A DNA stretch of 64,000 nucleotides from JANNPJ01 sp965200525. Its GTDB lineage: Bacteria; Actinomycetota; Actinomycetes; Actinomycetales; Kineosporiaceae. The notes beneath the pieces are model-generated. The model was not told the origin of the DNA. It ran no database searches and saw only the letters and a list, made by a program, of their open reading frames with translations. Location: assembly GCA_965200525.1 (NCBI GenBank), contig OZ241368.1, positions 4,898,001 to 4,962,000 on the forward strand, in the 5' to 3' direction. Below, one piece after another: positions 36,582 through 45,356 of this stretch (positions are counted from its first letter, which is position 1; the number at the start of each line of letters is the position of its first letter). A program made the position numbers and the translations under genes.

Positions 36582-37001
36582 TTAGCTGTTCTGTTGCTCA
36601 CAGACAGCGATGGCTTCAACCTCGACGAGTTGGTCGTCGTAACCCAGCACGCTGACACCCAGCAGGGTGCTAGGGGCGTCGTGGTCGCCGAAGGCAGCTC
36701 GGACGACCTCCCAGACCAGTCCAAGGTCGGCTTGACGTGCGGAGGCGACAAAGATGGTGGTCTTGACGACATCGCTGAGCTGCGCGCCGGCGGCCTGCAG
36801 AGCGGTGACGAGGTTGTCCATCACCTGGTGCGCCTGACCGGCGAAGTCACCGACGGCCACGGTATTGCCGTCAAGGTCCAAGGGACAGGCGCCAGCGGTG
36901 AACACGAACGTTCCGGGGCGGGTCACCGCCGCGTAGGCGTAGGGCGCCTTCGCCGTCAGCTGCGGGGGGCGGATCAAGGTGATGGCGGACTCGGACGGCA
37001 T
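36582..37001 (-). CDS. RidA-family protein
   Basis: 139 residues from ATG 37001. It has the Rid fold sequence pattern: YAYAAVTRPGTFVFTAGACP, then DFAGQAHQVMDNLVTALQAAG, SDVVKTTIFVAS, and the end LVEVEAIAV. RidA proteins hydrolyse reactive enamine/imine intermediates from amino acid metabolism. The Arg usually found before VEVE... is not obvious here (GYDDQLVEVEA), so this may be a Rid subfamily with another role. Confidence 0.88.
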   Translation of the reverse strand: MPSESAITLIRPPQLTAKAPYAYAAVTRPGTFVFTAGACPLDLDGNTVAVGDFAGQAHQVMDNLVTALQAAGAQLSDVVKTTIFVASARQADLGLVWEVVRAAFGDHDAPSTLLGVSVLGYDDQLVEVEAIAVCEQQNS

Positions 37002-37392
37002 CAGCCCATGATGCCCAAGACTGCCCGCTGCGCGCCCGGAATTTCGTCCCGATGAACACGAGGCAGTCAAAGTCGACGGAGCAATCGGCAGGCTGCATGG
37101 TCACGGTGATCGGCACACGGTCTGCGGCAAGAGCGCACGTTCGGGCGAGAAGCAATAGGCGGCCCCCGGAGTCTCTCGCGCCGGATGTCCTGCCGGATCA
37201 TCTACCGTCGATTCCCGACTGGGGACGGATACCTCATCGCGGGCAGCGTGGTGCAACACCCGGGAGCCGCCGGATGAGGCTAGCGCGCAGTCGGCGCGTG
37301 CGCCGGCATCATGCGCCGCCGCGCGGAGCGGCAGATGAGGACGTTGGAAATGGCGGCCACAGCGACGTGCCGTCCTACGCAGTTCACATCTC
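37002..37392. other. Region without a supported gene
   Basis: It lies between the RidA gene and the DUF6193 gene. Only arginine-rich frames are seen. Confidence 0.3.
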
Positions 37393-38133
37393 TTACTCGA
37401 GGGCGCCCAACGTTACGGGCCCAAGTGCGGTGGGCAAGTGGCGGACGGCCTCCGAAACGGCCTCCGCCGCTGTGGTTGTCTCCGTCAGGAGTTCACCCGC
37501 ATGGTGCGTCTTGACGGAGAAGCGGTTCGCGCTATGGGCATCCAGAAAGATCGGAAGGGCGTCGGGCCGGGCAGGGCCTGTGCGGGTGGAGAAGCACAGA
37601 ACCCAGTGACTGGTGAAGGGGTAGAGTTTTCGTAGTATTGGTTGAGCCGAGGCCGCCTCAATGAGCGCGCCGTACCCAGGCCGGTCGATCTCGCCCGCCC
37701 CGCTGAGCAGGTGCTGCCACTCAGACTCCACCAGCTGCATCGGATCGTCGGTGGGTACCTCAAAGCGGCCGGTCAGGTGCACGAACGGAGCAGTGTGTTG
37801 AATCTCGACCAGCGCCGTCCCGGCGTGCCAGGCCTGCGCGGCCCGGGCGATCTGAACCAGGTCCTGGCTCTCTCCTTCTATGAGCGCCAAACCTTGGAAC
37901 GACTCGCAACCACGGATCGACCACCGCCGCTCCCAAGTCCACGCCGAGACAGTCAACAACGTCCGGCGCGGTGCTGAGCTCGCCACCGTGGCCATATTGA
38001 GCGGACGGGACTCTGAACTCTGGAACGGAACAGCAAAACCGTTCTGAACCGAGACCGCCTCCAGAGCCGCAGCGAGACCACCTGCGGCCGCGACCTCGGG
38101 ATACAGCGCTGCTGGATCAGGTACGGCGCCCAT
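37393..38133 (-). CDS. DUF6193-like protein
   Basis: 246 residues from ATG 38133. It resembles the DUF6193 group, which is annotated as linked to natural product biosynthesis. The matching stretches are ARAAQAWHAGTALVEIQ, FEVPTDDPMQLVESEWQHLL, and LRKLYPFTSHWVLCFSTR. No catalytic motif can be assigned. There is no biosynthetic cluster around it. Confidence 0.6.
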   Translation of the reverse strand: MGAVPDPAALYPEVAAAGGLAAALEAVSVQNGFAVPFQSSESRPLNMATVASSAPRRTLLTVSAWTWERRWSIRGCESFQGLALIEGESQDLVQIARAAQAWHAGTALVEIQHTAPFVHLTGRFEVPTDDPMQLVESEWQHLLSGAGEIDRPGYGALIEAASAQPILRKLYPFTSHWVLCFSTRTGPARPDALPIFLDAHSANRFSVKTHHAGELLTETTTAAEAVSEAVRHLPTALGPVTLGALE

Positions 38134-38267
38134 GATCGTCGATTCTGCCGCAGCCACCACGCTGTGGCATAGACCTCGACGCACAGCACCACGCGGAACC
38201 GAGCCTGCGCCTGGCGGCCCGAATGGTCAGGCGTCGAGTCCCGGCCCGCGGGCTGGACGTCAGCTCC

Positions 38268-39410
38268 TCAGGCTCCGACCGGAGCAATCCGGGTCTGGAC
38301 GGTGGCTCTGGTCCTGGCCGCGAAGTCGTTCGGCAGTGACAGGCGGATGACCTTCTTCCAGGCCGATGCGACCTGGCGCGGCAGGGAGCCGGTCGTGTAG
38401 GAGAGGTCGTACTTGTCGAACAGGGCTCGCACCTGGGGTGCTATCTCGCCATACCGGTTGCTGGGAAGGTCCGGGTACAGGTGGTGCTCGATCTGGTGGG
38501 ACAGGTTGCCGGTCATGAAGTGCATGGCCTTGCTACCGGTGATGTTCGCCGACCCGAGCATCTGACGCAGGTACCACTCGCCGCGAGTCTCACCGTCGAT
38601 CGACTGCCGCTCGAAGGTCTGCACGCCCTCGGGGAAGTGACCGCACATGATCACCGAGTGCGTCCACCAGTTGCGGATCAGGTTCGCGGTGAAGTTGGCG
38701 CTCAGGGTGCTCAGGACCGAGGGCCCTGACATGAGGGGGTGGATCACGTAGTCCTTGGTCGCCTGGCTGCGGATCTTCCTCAGGGTCTGGCGGGCCCGGG
38801 CCCTGAACTCCGGTGCGCTGCGACGCTTCTTCGTGGCCAGATTCTTTCCCAGTTCCAGGTCGTAGGCCGCGATGCCGTACTCGAAGAAGCAGGCGTTGAG
38901 GAAGTTCCACAGTGGCTGGCCGAGGTAGGCGGGCACCCATCGCTGGTCCTCGTCGACGCGCATGATTCCGTAGCCCAGATCGTTGTCCTTGCCGACCACG
39001 TTTGTGTATGTGTGGTGGATCTCGTTGTGCGAGTGCTTCCACTGCTCGGCCGGGGAGGCGTTGTCCCACTCCCATGTCGTGGAATGAATCTTCGGGTCGC
39101 GCATCCAGTCCCACTGGCCGTGCATCACGTTGTGCCCGATCTCCATGTTCTCGATGATCTTGGCGACGGCCAGGCCGGCGGTGCCGACAAACCAGGCCGG
39201 CGGGAACATCGAGGCGAGCAGGACAGCCCGGCTGCCCAGCTCGAGCTTTCGCTGCACGTCGATGACCTTGCGGATGTACGCCGCATCGCTGGCGCCGCGG
39301 GTGTCGATCACTGACTGCCGGATGGCATCGAGTTCGACGCCGATCGCCTCGATGTCCTCGGGGGTCAGGTGCGCGATCGGGTTGGTGGGCTGCTTCTGCA
39401 TGACAGTCAT
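38268..39410 (-). CDS. Membrane fatty acid desaturase
   Basis: 380 residues, ATG preceded by GAGGA. Three histidine boxes bind the di-iron centre: HNVMH (93-97), HNEIHH (128-133), and QIEHH near residue 306. Hydrophobic stretches around residues 60-90 and 230-260 span the membrane. This class puts a double bond into an acyl chain and needs electrons from a reductase. The reductase gene lies directly upstream in the same direction, matching the DesA3-Rv3230c arrangement of mycobacteria. Confidence 0.95.
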   Translation of the reverse strand: MTVMQKQPTNPIAHLTPEDIEAIGVELDAIRQSVIDTRGASDAAYIRKVIDVQRKLELGSRAVLLASMFPPAWFVGTAGLAVAKIIENMEIGHNVMHGQWDWMRDPKIHSTTWEWDNASPAEQWKHSHNEIHHTYTNVVGKDNDLGYGIMRVDEDQRWVPAYLGQPLWNFLNACFFEYGIAAYDLELGKNLATKKRRSAPEFRARARQTLRKIRSQATKDYVIHPLMSGPSVLSTLSANFTANLIRNWWTHSVIMCGHFPEGVQTFERQSIDGETRGEWYLRQMLGSANITGSKAMHFMTGNLSHQIEHHLYPDLPSNRYGEIAPQVRALFDKYDLSYTTGSLPRQVASAWKKVIRLSLPNDFAARTRATVQTRIAPVGA

Positions 39411-39450
39411 GGAGATCCTCAGTTCGTCAGATCAGTGATGACTCAGATCA

Positions 39451-39500
39451 GCGGTGATCAAGGTCAGGTGGTGATCAAGGTCAGCGGTGATCAAGGTCAG
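39451..39500. repeat. Short tandem repeat between reductase and desaturase genes
   Basis: Three consecutive units of 16-17 bases share GGTGATCAAGGTCAG. The last unit contains the reductase stop codon (39497-39499). Upstream, GATCAGTGATGACTCAGATCAG looks like a decayed further copy. Confidence 0.8.
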
Positions 39501-40627
39501 TGGTCGATGTCGCAGGCGCCGGCGGCGGCCGAGATGCAGGTCTGAATGGGGACCCCGCCACGATCGGACTCGGCGCGCGTCGCCGTGGTGATCGCACCGG
39601 TGCGCAGGTCGCGCACGGCCCCTTCACGCAGGGGCAGCACGCAGCCGTAACAGATGCCCATGCGGCAACCGGAGGGCATCAGGACGCCGGCCTGCTCGCC
39701 GGCGTCCAGGATGGACGTGCCACCGTCGGTGGCCACCGTGGCGCCGGTGCGGGTGAAACGCACGGTGCCGGCCTGGCCCACCACGAGACTCGACGTCCGG
39801 AACTGCTCGGTCAGCAGCCTCAGGCCACGCTCATCATGATGGCGCTGCAGAGCATCCAGCAGGGCGCCTGGCCCACAGGCGAGCGTTGTGCGCGTTCGCA
39901 AGTCGGGCACTAGTTGCTCGAGGTCGTCGATGTCGAGGATCCCGTGCCGATCGTCGTACCGGGCCACCAGCCGGATCAGGCCGGCCTCAGCCAGCGCCCT
40001 CAGATCGGCACTGAAGATCGAGTCCGGTTCGGTGGGGGCAACGTGCACCACCACGATGTCGTAGGGCTGCGAGCGCGTGAGCCGCAGGGCGCCCGATGCC
40101 GTGACGGGAAACAGGTTGCGCAGCATTCCGATCACCGGGGTGATGCCGGAGCCGGCCGTGACGAAGAGGAACTTGCCGCCCTCGGTGGGAAGCACGAATT
40201 CCCCGGCCGCCTGCTCAAGGTGGATCAGTGTTCCGGCTTGGGCCTCGCGCACCAGATGAGTGCTGACCTTGCCGCCGGGTACGGCCTTGACCGTGATGCA
40301 GATATGACCGTCCGCGCGCGGCCCGTGGGTCAGTGAATATGCCCGCCACTGCCGGACGCCCTCGACGTCCACACCGATCCGGACGTACTGGCCCGGGCGG
40401 TGTCCGGCCCAGTCGGCACCGGGGCGGATCCTGATCGTGGCCGCGTCAGCGGTCTCGGCGTGAACGTCCACGATCCGCCCCCGCAGCGCTGCCCCGGCGC
40501 GCAGGGGATGAAACAGATCGAGGTAGTCGGTCGGCAGCAGCGGGGTGGTCGCGCGCTCGGCCAGCTGGACCCAGCGATGCCGCCACGAAGGGCGTTCCGC
40601 CCGGTGTGGTGGCGCGGAGATGCTCAT
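39497..40627 (-). CDS. 2Fe-2S ferredoxin reductase, electron donor for the desaturase
   Basis: 376 residues. FAD domain with RPGQYVRIGVDVEG and RAYSLTHGP; NAD domain with FVTAGSGITPVIGMLRNLF and ACGPGALLDAL. The C-terminal plant-type ferredoxin domain has Cys321, Cys326, Cys329 and Cys364 (GCRMGICYGC and QTC). Electrons go from NAD(P)H through FAD to the iron-sulfur cluster and on to the desaturase encoded next. The gap between them is only the tandem repeat, so they are probably one operon. Confidence 0.94.
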   Translation of the reverse strand: MSISAPPHRAERPSWRHRWVQLAERATTPLLPTDYLDLFHPLRAGAALRGRIVDVHAETADAATIRIRPGADWAGHRPGQYVRIGVDVEGVRQWRAYSLTHGPRADGHICITVKAVPGGKVSTHLVREAQAGTLIHLEQAAGEFVLPTEGGKFLFVTAGSGITPVIGMLRNLFPVTASGALRLTRSQPYDIVVVHVAPTEPDSIFSADLRALAEAGLIRLVARYDDRHGILDIDDLEQLVPDLRTRTTLACGPGALLDALQRHHDERGLRLLTEQFRTSSLVVGQAGTVRFTRTGATVATDGGTSILDAGEQAGVLMPSGCRMGICYGCVLPLREGAVRDLRTGAITTATRAESDRGGVPIQTCISAAAGACDIDH

Positions 40628-40641
40628 GTCTTCATTGTGTG

Positions 40642-40654
40642 AGCTCGTGGAGCT
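40642..40654. promoter_or_regulatory. Inverted repeat in a divergent promoter region
   Basis: AGCTC-GTG-GAGCT lies in the 84 bases between the reductase gene (minus) and the PucR gene (plus). It is a possible site for the regulator. The arms are short. Confidence 0.35.
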
Positions 40655-40711
40655 AGAATCCTGACCGCAGAGCGTGAAAAATACGGCTCACTTTGTTCGG
40701 AGGGAACAGTC

Positions 40712-42061
40712 GTGGCATTGGAAGCGAGTGATGTCGCGGCAAGGACGCCGCAGGTGCCCCAGATCGACGAGCGCGTGCTGCGTGTCATGCGGCAGCAACT
40801 TCCTGATGTGGCCACCCGCACCGTGCGGGCAGTGACCGGCGAGGTTCCCAGCTACGGCGCGGGCCTGGACGACTCGATGGTCGCCGCCGTCCAGGCCTCC
40901 GTGCAGATGGCGCTGGCCGGTTTTCTGAAACTTGCCGCGGGTGGCGAGCTGGACACGGATGCGAGCACGCCGCTGGGACCAACGCTGGAAGGTGCCTATG
41001 CGCTCGGTCGCGGCGAGGCCCGAAACAACCGGTCCATGGACGCGCTGCTGGCCGCCTACCGGGTGGGGGCGAGGGTCGCCTGGCGCGAGCTGGCCCGCAG
41101 CGCAGCCGAGGCCGGCCTGGAGTCGGCCACCATGGCCCAGTTCGCCGAACTGCTCTTCGCCTACATCGACGAGCTGTCCGCGGCCAGCGTGGCCGGGCAC
41201 GCTGATGAGCTCACCACCAGCGGGCGGGTCCAGGAGCGCTACCGCGAACGTCTGGGGCAGCTGCTGCTGCAGCGCGCCGGCGACGACCTTCTGGCTGCGG
41301 CCGCCGAGAGAGCGGGATGGCTCCCGCCGGTCTCACTGACCGCCGTCCTGCTTCCGGATGCCCAGGTCCGGCGAGCACTCGCCCTCCTGAGCCCGCAAAC
41401 CCTGCAGATCAGCGAGGATCTGCCGGGTATCGACCGCCTCGGTGGCGATGAACCCCTCACCCTGCTCCTGGTTGCGGACGCCGAAGGTCCCGGTCGCCTC
41501 CACCTGCTGCGTGCCCTGGACGGGCGCGCCGCGGTCCTCGGGCCACCGCGGCCCTGGACCGATGCGCGTGCGTCCTACGACCGGGCGGCGCGCACGGCCA
41601 GCCTGAAAGGCATCCCTCGCGGTTCGGAGCCGATCGACAGCGAAGACCACCTGGCCGAACTGCTCCTGGGCGCTGATCCGGACGCGCTCGCGGACCTGGC
41701 GGCCCAGGTGCTGCAACCGCTGGCCGACCTTCCCGAGGCCGCCAGGCAGCGCCTGAGCCAGACCCTGCTGGCCTGGCTCCTTCATCAAGGACGCCGCGAA
41801 GCTGTCGCGGCCCAACTTCACGTGCACGCGCAGACGGTTCGATACCGCATGGGGCAGCTGCGTGAACTCTTCGGCGACCGGCTCGACGACCCCCGTACGG
41901 TGCGCGATCTCATTCTTGTTCTGCCGCTGTATCCCGCGACCGACCGAAGGCCCGTGGTCACGGCGGCGCAGGACAAGCCTCACGGCGTGTCTGCAACCAC
42001 CGAGCGTTCAGAGAAGCAGACCCTGTCCGAGGTCGATGTCGCCCCGGCCGAGGACGCGTGA
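40712..42061 (+). CDS. PucR-type (CdaR-like) transcriptional regulator
   Basis: 449 residues, GTG with GGAGGG upstream. An N-terminal helical domain (RsbRD-N-like: ALGRGEARNNRSMDALLAAY) is followed by a middle part. The C-terminal PucR helix-turn-helix reads LLAWLLHQGRREAVAAQLHV, then HAQTVRYRMGQLRELFGD. It is divergent from the desaturase-reductase pair and overlaps the next hydrolase gene, so it probably controls one or both, perhaps in response to a fatty acid or the hydrolase substrate. Confidence 0.92.
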   Translation: MALEASDVAARTPQVPQIDERVLRVMRQQLPDVATRTVRAVTGEVPSYGAGLDDSMVAAVQASVQMALAGFLKLAAGGELDTDASTPLGPTLEGAYALGRGEARNNRSMDALLAAYRVGARVAWRELARSAAEAGLESATMAQFAELLFAYIDELSAASVAGHADELTTSGRVQERYRERLGQLLLQRAGDDLLAAAAERAGWLPPVSLTAVLLPDAQVRRALALLSPQTLQISEDLPGIDRLGGDEPLTLLLVADAEGPGRLHLLRALDGRAAVLGPPRPWTDARASYDRAARTASLKGIPRGSEPIDSEDHLAELLLGADPDALADLAAQVLQPLADLPEAARQRLSQTLLAWLLHQGRREAVAAQLHVHAQTVRYRMGQLRELFGDRLDDPRTVRDLILVLPLYPATDRRPVVTAAQDKPHGVSATTERSEKQTLSEVDVAPAEDA

Positions 42062-42933
42062 TGTTCGAGGGATTCGTTCTGGAGCACGTGACCCTCGGCG
42101 ACGTCACGCTGCGGTTCAGAGCCGGCGGTTCGGGTCCCCCAGTCGTGCTGCTGCACGGGCATCCGCGAACCCACACGACCTGGCACCAGGTCGCCGCCCG
42201 AATGGCTGAGCACCACCGCGTGGTGACCCCTGACCTGCGTGGGTACGGCGGGTCCACGCTGCCACCGGACGAGCCGCAGCACGCCCAGTCGAGCAAGCGG
42301 GCGATGGCCCTCGACGTCGTGCGGCTCATGGAGCACCTCGGTCACGACCGCTTCGCCGTGGTCGGCCATGACCGCGGCTCGCTGGTGGCGTTCCGCACGG
42401 CGATGGATCACCCGGAACTGGTGTCGCACCTGGTGATCATGGATGGCCTGCCGGTGATCGAGCACCTGGAGCGCACCGATGCCACCTTCGCCCGCGCTTG
42501 GTGGCACTGGTGGTTCCTGGGGCAGACCGAGAAGCCGGCAGAGCGGGTGATCTGCGCCGATCCGGACGCCTGGTACACCACCCCGGAGCCCGCGCAGATG
42601 GGCGCGGGCAACCACGCCGACGTCTGGGCCGCCCTGCGCGATCCCGCGGTGGTTCACGGCATGTGTGAGGACTACCGCGCCGGCCTGGGAATCGACCGCG
42701 ACCACGAGGAGGCCGACCGGGCCGCCGGACGGCAGGTCAGGTGCCCGACCCTCCTGCTGGAGTCGGCCGGCGACGACCTGGATATCCAGGGCGACCCGGC
42801 CGCAATCTGGAAACCGTGGCTGGCCAAGCCTCTTCGCCACCTTGTCATCGACTCCGGGCACCATCAGGCCGAACAGGCTCCTGCCGCCGTGGCCGAGGCC
42901 CTGCTCGACTTCCTCTCGACGGCTCGGACGTGA
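42058..42933 (+). CDS. Alpha/beta hydrolase of the haloacetate dehalogenase group
   Basis: 291 residues; GTG 42058 or ATG 42061, overlapping the PucR stop. The sequence follows fluoroacetate dehalogenases: LHGHPRTHTTWH, then PDLRGYGGS, the nucleophile Asp105 in VVGHDRG, His150-Trp151 in AWWHWWFL, DAWY, and a C-terminal His in DSGHHQAEQ. The first active-site Arg (106) is kept. The second one, three residues on in GHDRGxR enzymes, is Leu here (GHDRGSL), so carboxylate binding may differ and halide release from fluoroacetate is uncertain. Coupling to a regulator suggests induction by its substrate. Confidence 0.88.
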   Translation: MMFEGFVLEHVTLGDVTLRFRAGGSGPPVVLLHGHPRTHTTWHQVAARMAEHHRVVTPDLRGYGGSTLPPDEPQHAQSSKRAMALDVVRLMEHLGHDRFAVVGHDRGSLVAFRTAMDHPELVSHLVIMDGLPVIEHLERTDATFARAWWHWWFLGQTEKPAERVICADPDAWYTTPEPAQMGAGNHADVWAALRDPAVVHGMCEDYRAGLGIDRDHEEADRAAGRQVRCPTLLLESAGDDLDIQGDPAAIWKPWLAKPLRHLVIDSGHHQAEQAPAAVAEALLDFLSTART

Positions 42934-42945
42934 TGCGACGAGGTC

Positions 42946-43185
42946 TCAGGGACGCCGGACCTCGTTGGCGTCGATCCAGTCGAGGCGGATCTGATCCTCG
43001 TAGGTCCACTGGATCTCGACGGCGGTGGGGGTCCAGGCCAGGGCGAGCGCCTCGACGTCGCGCGGTTCACCCCAGCCGTTCTTGGTGTTCCAGCGCAGCC
43101 CGGCGATGACGGGGATGGGTTTGTCGGTCCGGAACACCTCGTCGGGGTCGAACGGGGAGCGACGGATGCGGGGGATGGCGGGCAT
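42946..43185 (-). CDS. Small uncharacterised protein
   Basis: 79 residues from ATG 43185, with AGGAG upstream; the longer frame has no such signal. It begins MPAIPRIRRSPFDPDEVFR and contains many Trp (LRWNTKNGWGEPRDVEALAL; EIQWTYEDQIRLDWI). Convergent with the hydrolase gene. No family recognised. Confidence 0.6.
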   Translation of the reverse strand: MPAIPRIRRSPFDPDEVFRTDKPIPVIAGLRWNTKNGWGEPRDVEALALAWTPTAVEIQWTYEDQIRLDWIDANEVRRP

Positions 43186-43474
43186 GGGTGAGCTCCTGAA
43201 CCTCTCGGCGGTCTCGACCCACTGACGGTGCGCGACGAACGTTACCTGGACCTGTGTTCGAGGGGTCAAGGGCCATTTGGGTGATGGTCGCTGCTCGAAC
43301 ATTAGTTCGGTCGGCGGTACTCTGTTGGGGGTCGGGGTCAAGACCGTCACGGTGCTCGGAGTGCTCGTGCCTGCTCGGTCTCGTTCCTCGAGGACCGGCC
43401 TGATCAGCGCAAACGTGCTCACCATGGCGACCTCCACTGCCGGCCGAGCTAGAGGTTGGCCGGCGGTGAGTAGT

Positions 43475-43654
43475 GTGTTCACTCGCCTGCACGCGTCGTC
43501 GGGGTACTCGCTGCGGTACGGGACGCCAAGTCTGCGGCAATTAGTGCAGGCGGCGGGGTGGATTCCGTTCGACCCTGACCTCCAGTGGCTGCCGGGCCGG
43601 CGGGTCTGTCTGCAGCATGCAGAGGCTGCGCCGCCGGCCTCGGCTGCGGTCTGA
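43475..43654 (+). pseudogene. Degenerate copy of a repeated gene family
   Basis: A 59-residue frame contains RQLVQAAGWIPFDPDLQWLP. The same core (VRQAAGW) appears in the genes at 44781 and 59646, and the DNA CCGTTCG...CCAGTGGCTNCCGG is alike at 43576 and 44918. Only part of the module is present, so I take it as a decayed copy. Confidence 0.4.
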
Positions 43655-43725
43655 CTGCTGCCATGTACTGCCGCGTACTGCCGTGCGGCGGGATACGGCG
43701 CATTTCGTCCAGAGCCTCGCTTCCT

Positions 43726-43788
43726 CTAGGCTCACCTTCAAGTGAATCTCTAGCCCACCTTGATGAGAACATCAACCATACCTAGAGT
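43726..43788 (+). promoter_or_regulatory. Candidate promoter and operator of hicAB
   Basis: TTGATG (43760-43765) and TAGAGT (43783-43788) are 17 bases apart, a plausible -35/-10 pair. CTCTAGG (43725-43731) and CCTAGAG (43781-43787) are inverted copies, and TCTAGGCTCACCTT is partly repeated at 43748. The HicB antitoxin could bind here. Confidence 0.4.
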
Positions 43789-43812
43789 TCTTGCTGAAGG
43801 GGAGCTAGACTC

Positions 43813-44025
43813 GTGCCAAGGCCGATGAGGTTGACAGAGGTTGTCCGAGCCCTGAAAAGAGCTGGGTGCTCCATCCTGCGCGAGGGCGGCGAACATACGC
43901 TGTGGGTCTGTTCGTGTCCTGGGCAGCACAAATGCGCCGTTCCGAGACACAGGGCGATCTCCGGCGGCGTCGTCGGCAGCATTGCGAGAGGCATCGCTTG
44001 TCAGCCGAAGGGATGGTTGCAGTGA
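43813..44025 (+). CDS. hicA: HicA-type mRNA interferase toxin
   Basis: 70 residues, GTG with GGGGAG eight bases upstream. The double-stranded-RNA-binding-like HicA fold is shown by LTEVVRALKRAGCSILREGG, the catalytic His28 in GEHTL, and CAVPRHRAISGGVVGSIARG. HicA cleaves mRNA when not bound by HicB. It carries three extra Cys (CSCPGQHKC), as in the actinobacterial branch. The next gene overlaps by four bases (GTGA). Confidence 0.88.
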   Translation: MPRPMRLTEVVRALKRAGCSILREGGEHTLWVCSCPGQHKCAVPRHRAISGGVVGSIARGIACQPKGWLQ

Positions 44026-44651
44026 TCGACGAAACTGACGAGACCGTCAACGTGAACGTCCGCGCCGAGCGCGAAGGGCGGCTGTGGGTTCTGTACCTGG
44101 AGGACGGCGGGGTGACCCAGACCCGCAAGTTGACCAACCTTGAGGCCATGGTTGCCGACTACGTCTCGCTCACGCGTGACGTGGCGGCGAAGAGCGTGCA
44201 AGTGACTCTGATGTCGATCGATCCTGGTGGCGGGCTTGCTGATGAGATCACGGCCGCCCAGGCGGCCCAGGCCGAGGCGGCGCGAGCGACCGAGTCCGCG
44301 GCTGCACGAGTTCGGGATCTAGCCACGGCCTTGCTGGGCCGCGGCCTGTCCGGTGTGGAGATCGGAAGGGTGCTGGGTGTTTCGCCGCAGCGCGTGTCGC
44401 AACTGACAGCACAGACCCGAGGGCCGGGAACGTCTGCTGCCGTGGCCGCAGCGGTCGTCGGGCGATCTACCACGCAGAAGGCGCCGGTCACAGCCCCAGG
44501 AAAGAAGAAGACGCCGATCCAGAGTCGAGATGTCACCGCGGCCATCCCCTCAGCGAAGGCAGCGAAGAGAAAGCGGGCAGCCTCTGGCACGTTTGACAAG
44601 AACGCTGCGGCTCAAGCCACGTCCTCACCGTCGCGGCGAAGTCCTGGGTAG
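44022..44651 (+). CDS. HicB-like antitoxin with helix-turn-helix and long basic tail
   Basis: 210 residues from GTG 44022. The N-terminal 65 residues match the partial RNase H-like HicB fold (VNVNVRAEREGRLWVLYLED, then LTNLEAMVADYVSLT). A helical segment (AAQAAQAEAARATESAAARV) leads to a helix-turn-helix, LSGVEIGRVLGVSPQRVSQL, for operator binding. The last 70 residues are Lys/Ala/Ser-rich and low in complexity, longer than in ordinary HicB. It lies just after hicA, so I read it as the antitoxin and autorepressor. Confidence 0.8.
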   Translation: MIDETDETVNVNVRAEREGRLWVLYLEDGGVTQTRKLTNLEAMVADYVSLTRDVAAKSVQVTLMSIDPGGGLADEITAAQAAQAEAARATESAAARVRDLATALLGRGLSGVEIGRVLGVSPQRVSQLTAQTRGPGTSAAVAAAVVGRSTTQKAPVTAPGKKKTPIQSRDVTAAIPSAKAAKRKRAASGTFDKNAAAQATSSPSRRSPG

Positions 44652-44780
44652 TCCTCACCCTGCCGGTCAGCTGTGCCAGTGCGGTGCGCGCAACGAGGCG
44701 ACCGATCTACTGGGTGTTCGCTGACCGCGACTCTTGGGCATCTCTTCTGCCTTGAGAGGTGATGGTGGACAATTGGTCTC

Positions 44781-45356
44781 GTGCAGGTTAGATCTCCTAC
44801 ACGTTGGCCGCCCGGCGTGCGTACGGGGGAGGCCGTCGGCTATCTGATGGCCCGCGCCGTGCCCGTGGCCGCCCTACCGATGGGCTTGGTTCACGTCCGC
44901 CAGGCCGCGGGGTGGGTTCCGTTCGGTTCTGAACCCCCAGTGGCTACCGGATTGCCGGATCTTCAGGTTGCTCGTTCGTGGCTGCGACTAGCCCGCGAGC
45001 AGGCGGCCCTGCTCGGTCCCCCAGCAGGTCTGCAGACCCCCGCCCATTTGGAATTGCTGGCCATCGTACCGGGTGATTTGGGGGCGGTGAAAGGGCGACG
45101 GAGGGGCCACAGACGCACATCTGCGCAGGTCGAACGTGTGACCACGATGGATGTGGCGCCGGGACGGGTGCCGGGCCCGATCCCCGCCCGTCTCGGCGCC
45201 CTCCATTTCGACAGAGGGAAAGTCAGGATGCCGAAACCTATTCTGTTCGGATACCAGACCGACCTCGGTCGCCTGCCGCGGGTGCAGCGGCTGACTCGTG
45301 ACCGGCTGGAGCGCGAAGCCGGCGTCCGGGTGCTCGTGGCGGAATCGATCCGATGA
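44781..45356 (+). CDS. Chimeric or truncated member of a repeated gene family
   Basis: 191 residues from GTG 44781. The first 95 residues are clearly related to the gene at 59646 (TRWPPGVRTGEAVGYLMARA, then VRQAAGW, then LLGPPAGLQ). After that the similarity stops and the sequence becomes low in complexity. The last 42 residues start at an internal ATG (45228) with GGAAAG upstream and may be a separate small protein (MPKPILFGYQTDLGRLPRVQ). The stop overlaps the next gene (ATGA). Confidence 0.5.
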   Translation: MQVRSPTRWPPGVRTGEAVGYLMARAVPVAALPMGLVHVRQAAGWVPFGSEPPVATGLPDLQVARSWLRLAREQAALLGPPAGLQTPAHLELLAIVPGDLGAVKGRRRGHRRTSAQVERVTTMDVAPGRVPGPIPARLGALHFDRGKVRMPKPILFGYQTDLGRLPRVQRLTRDRLEREAGVRVLVAESIR

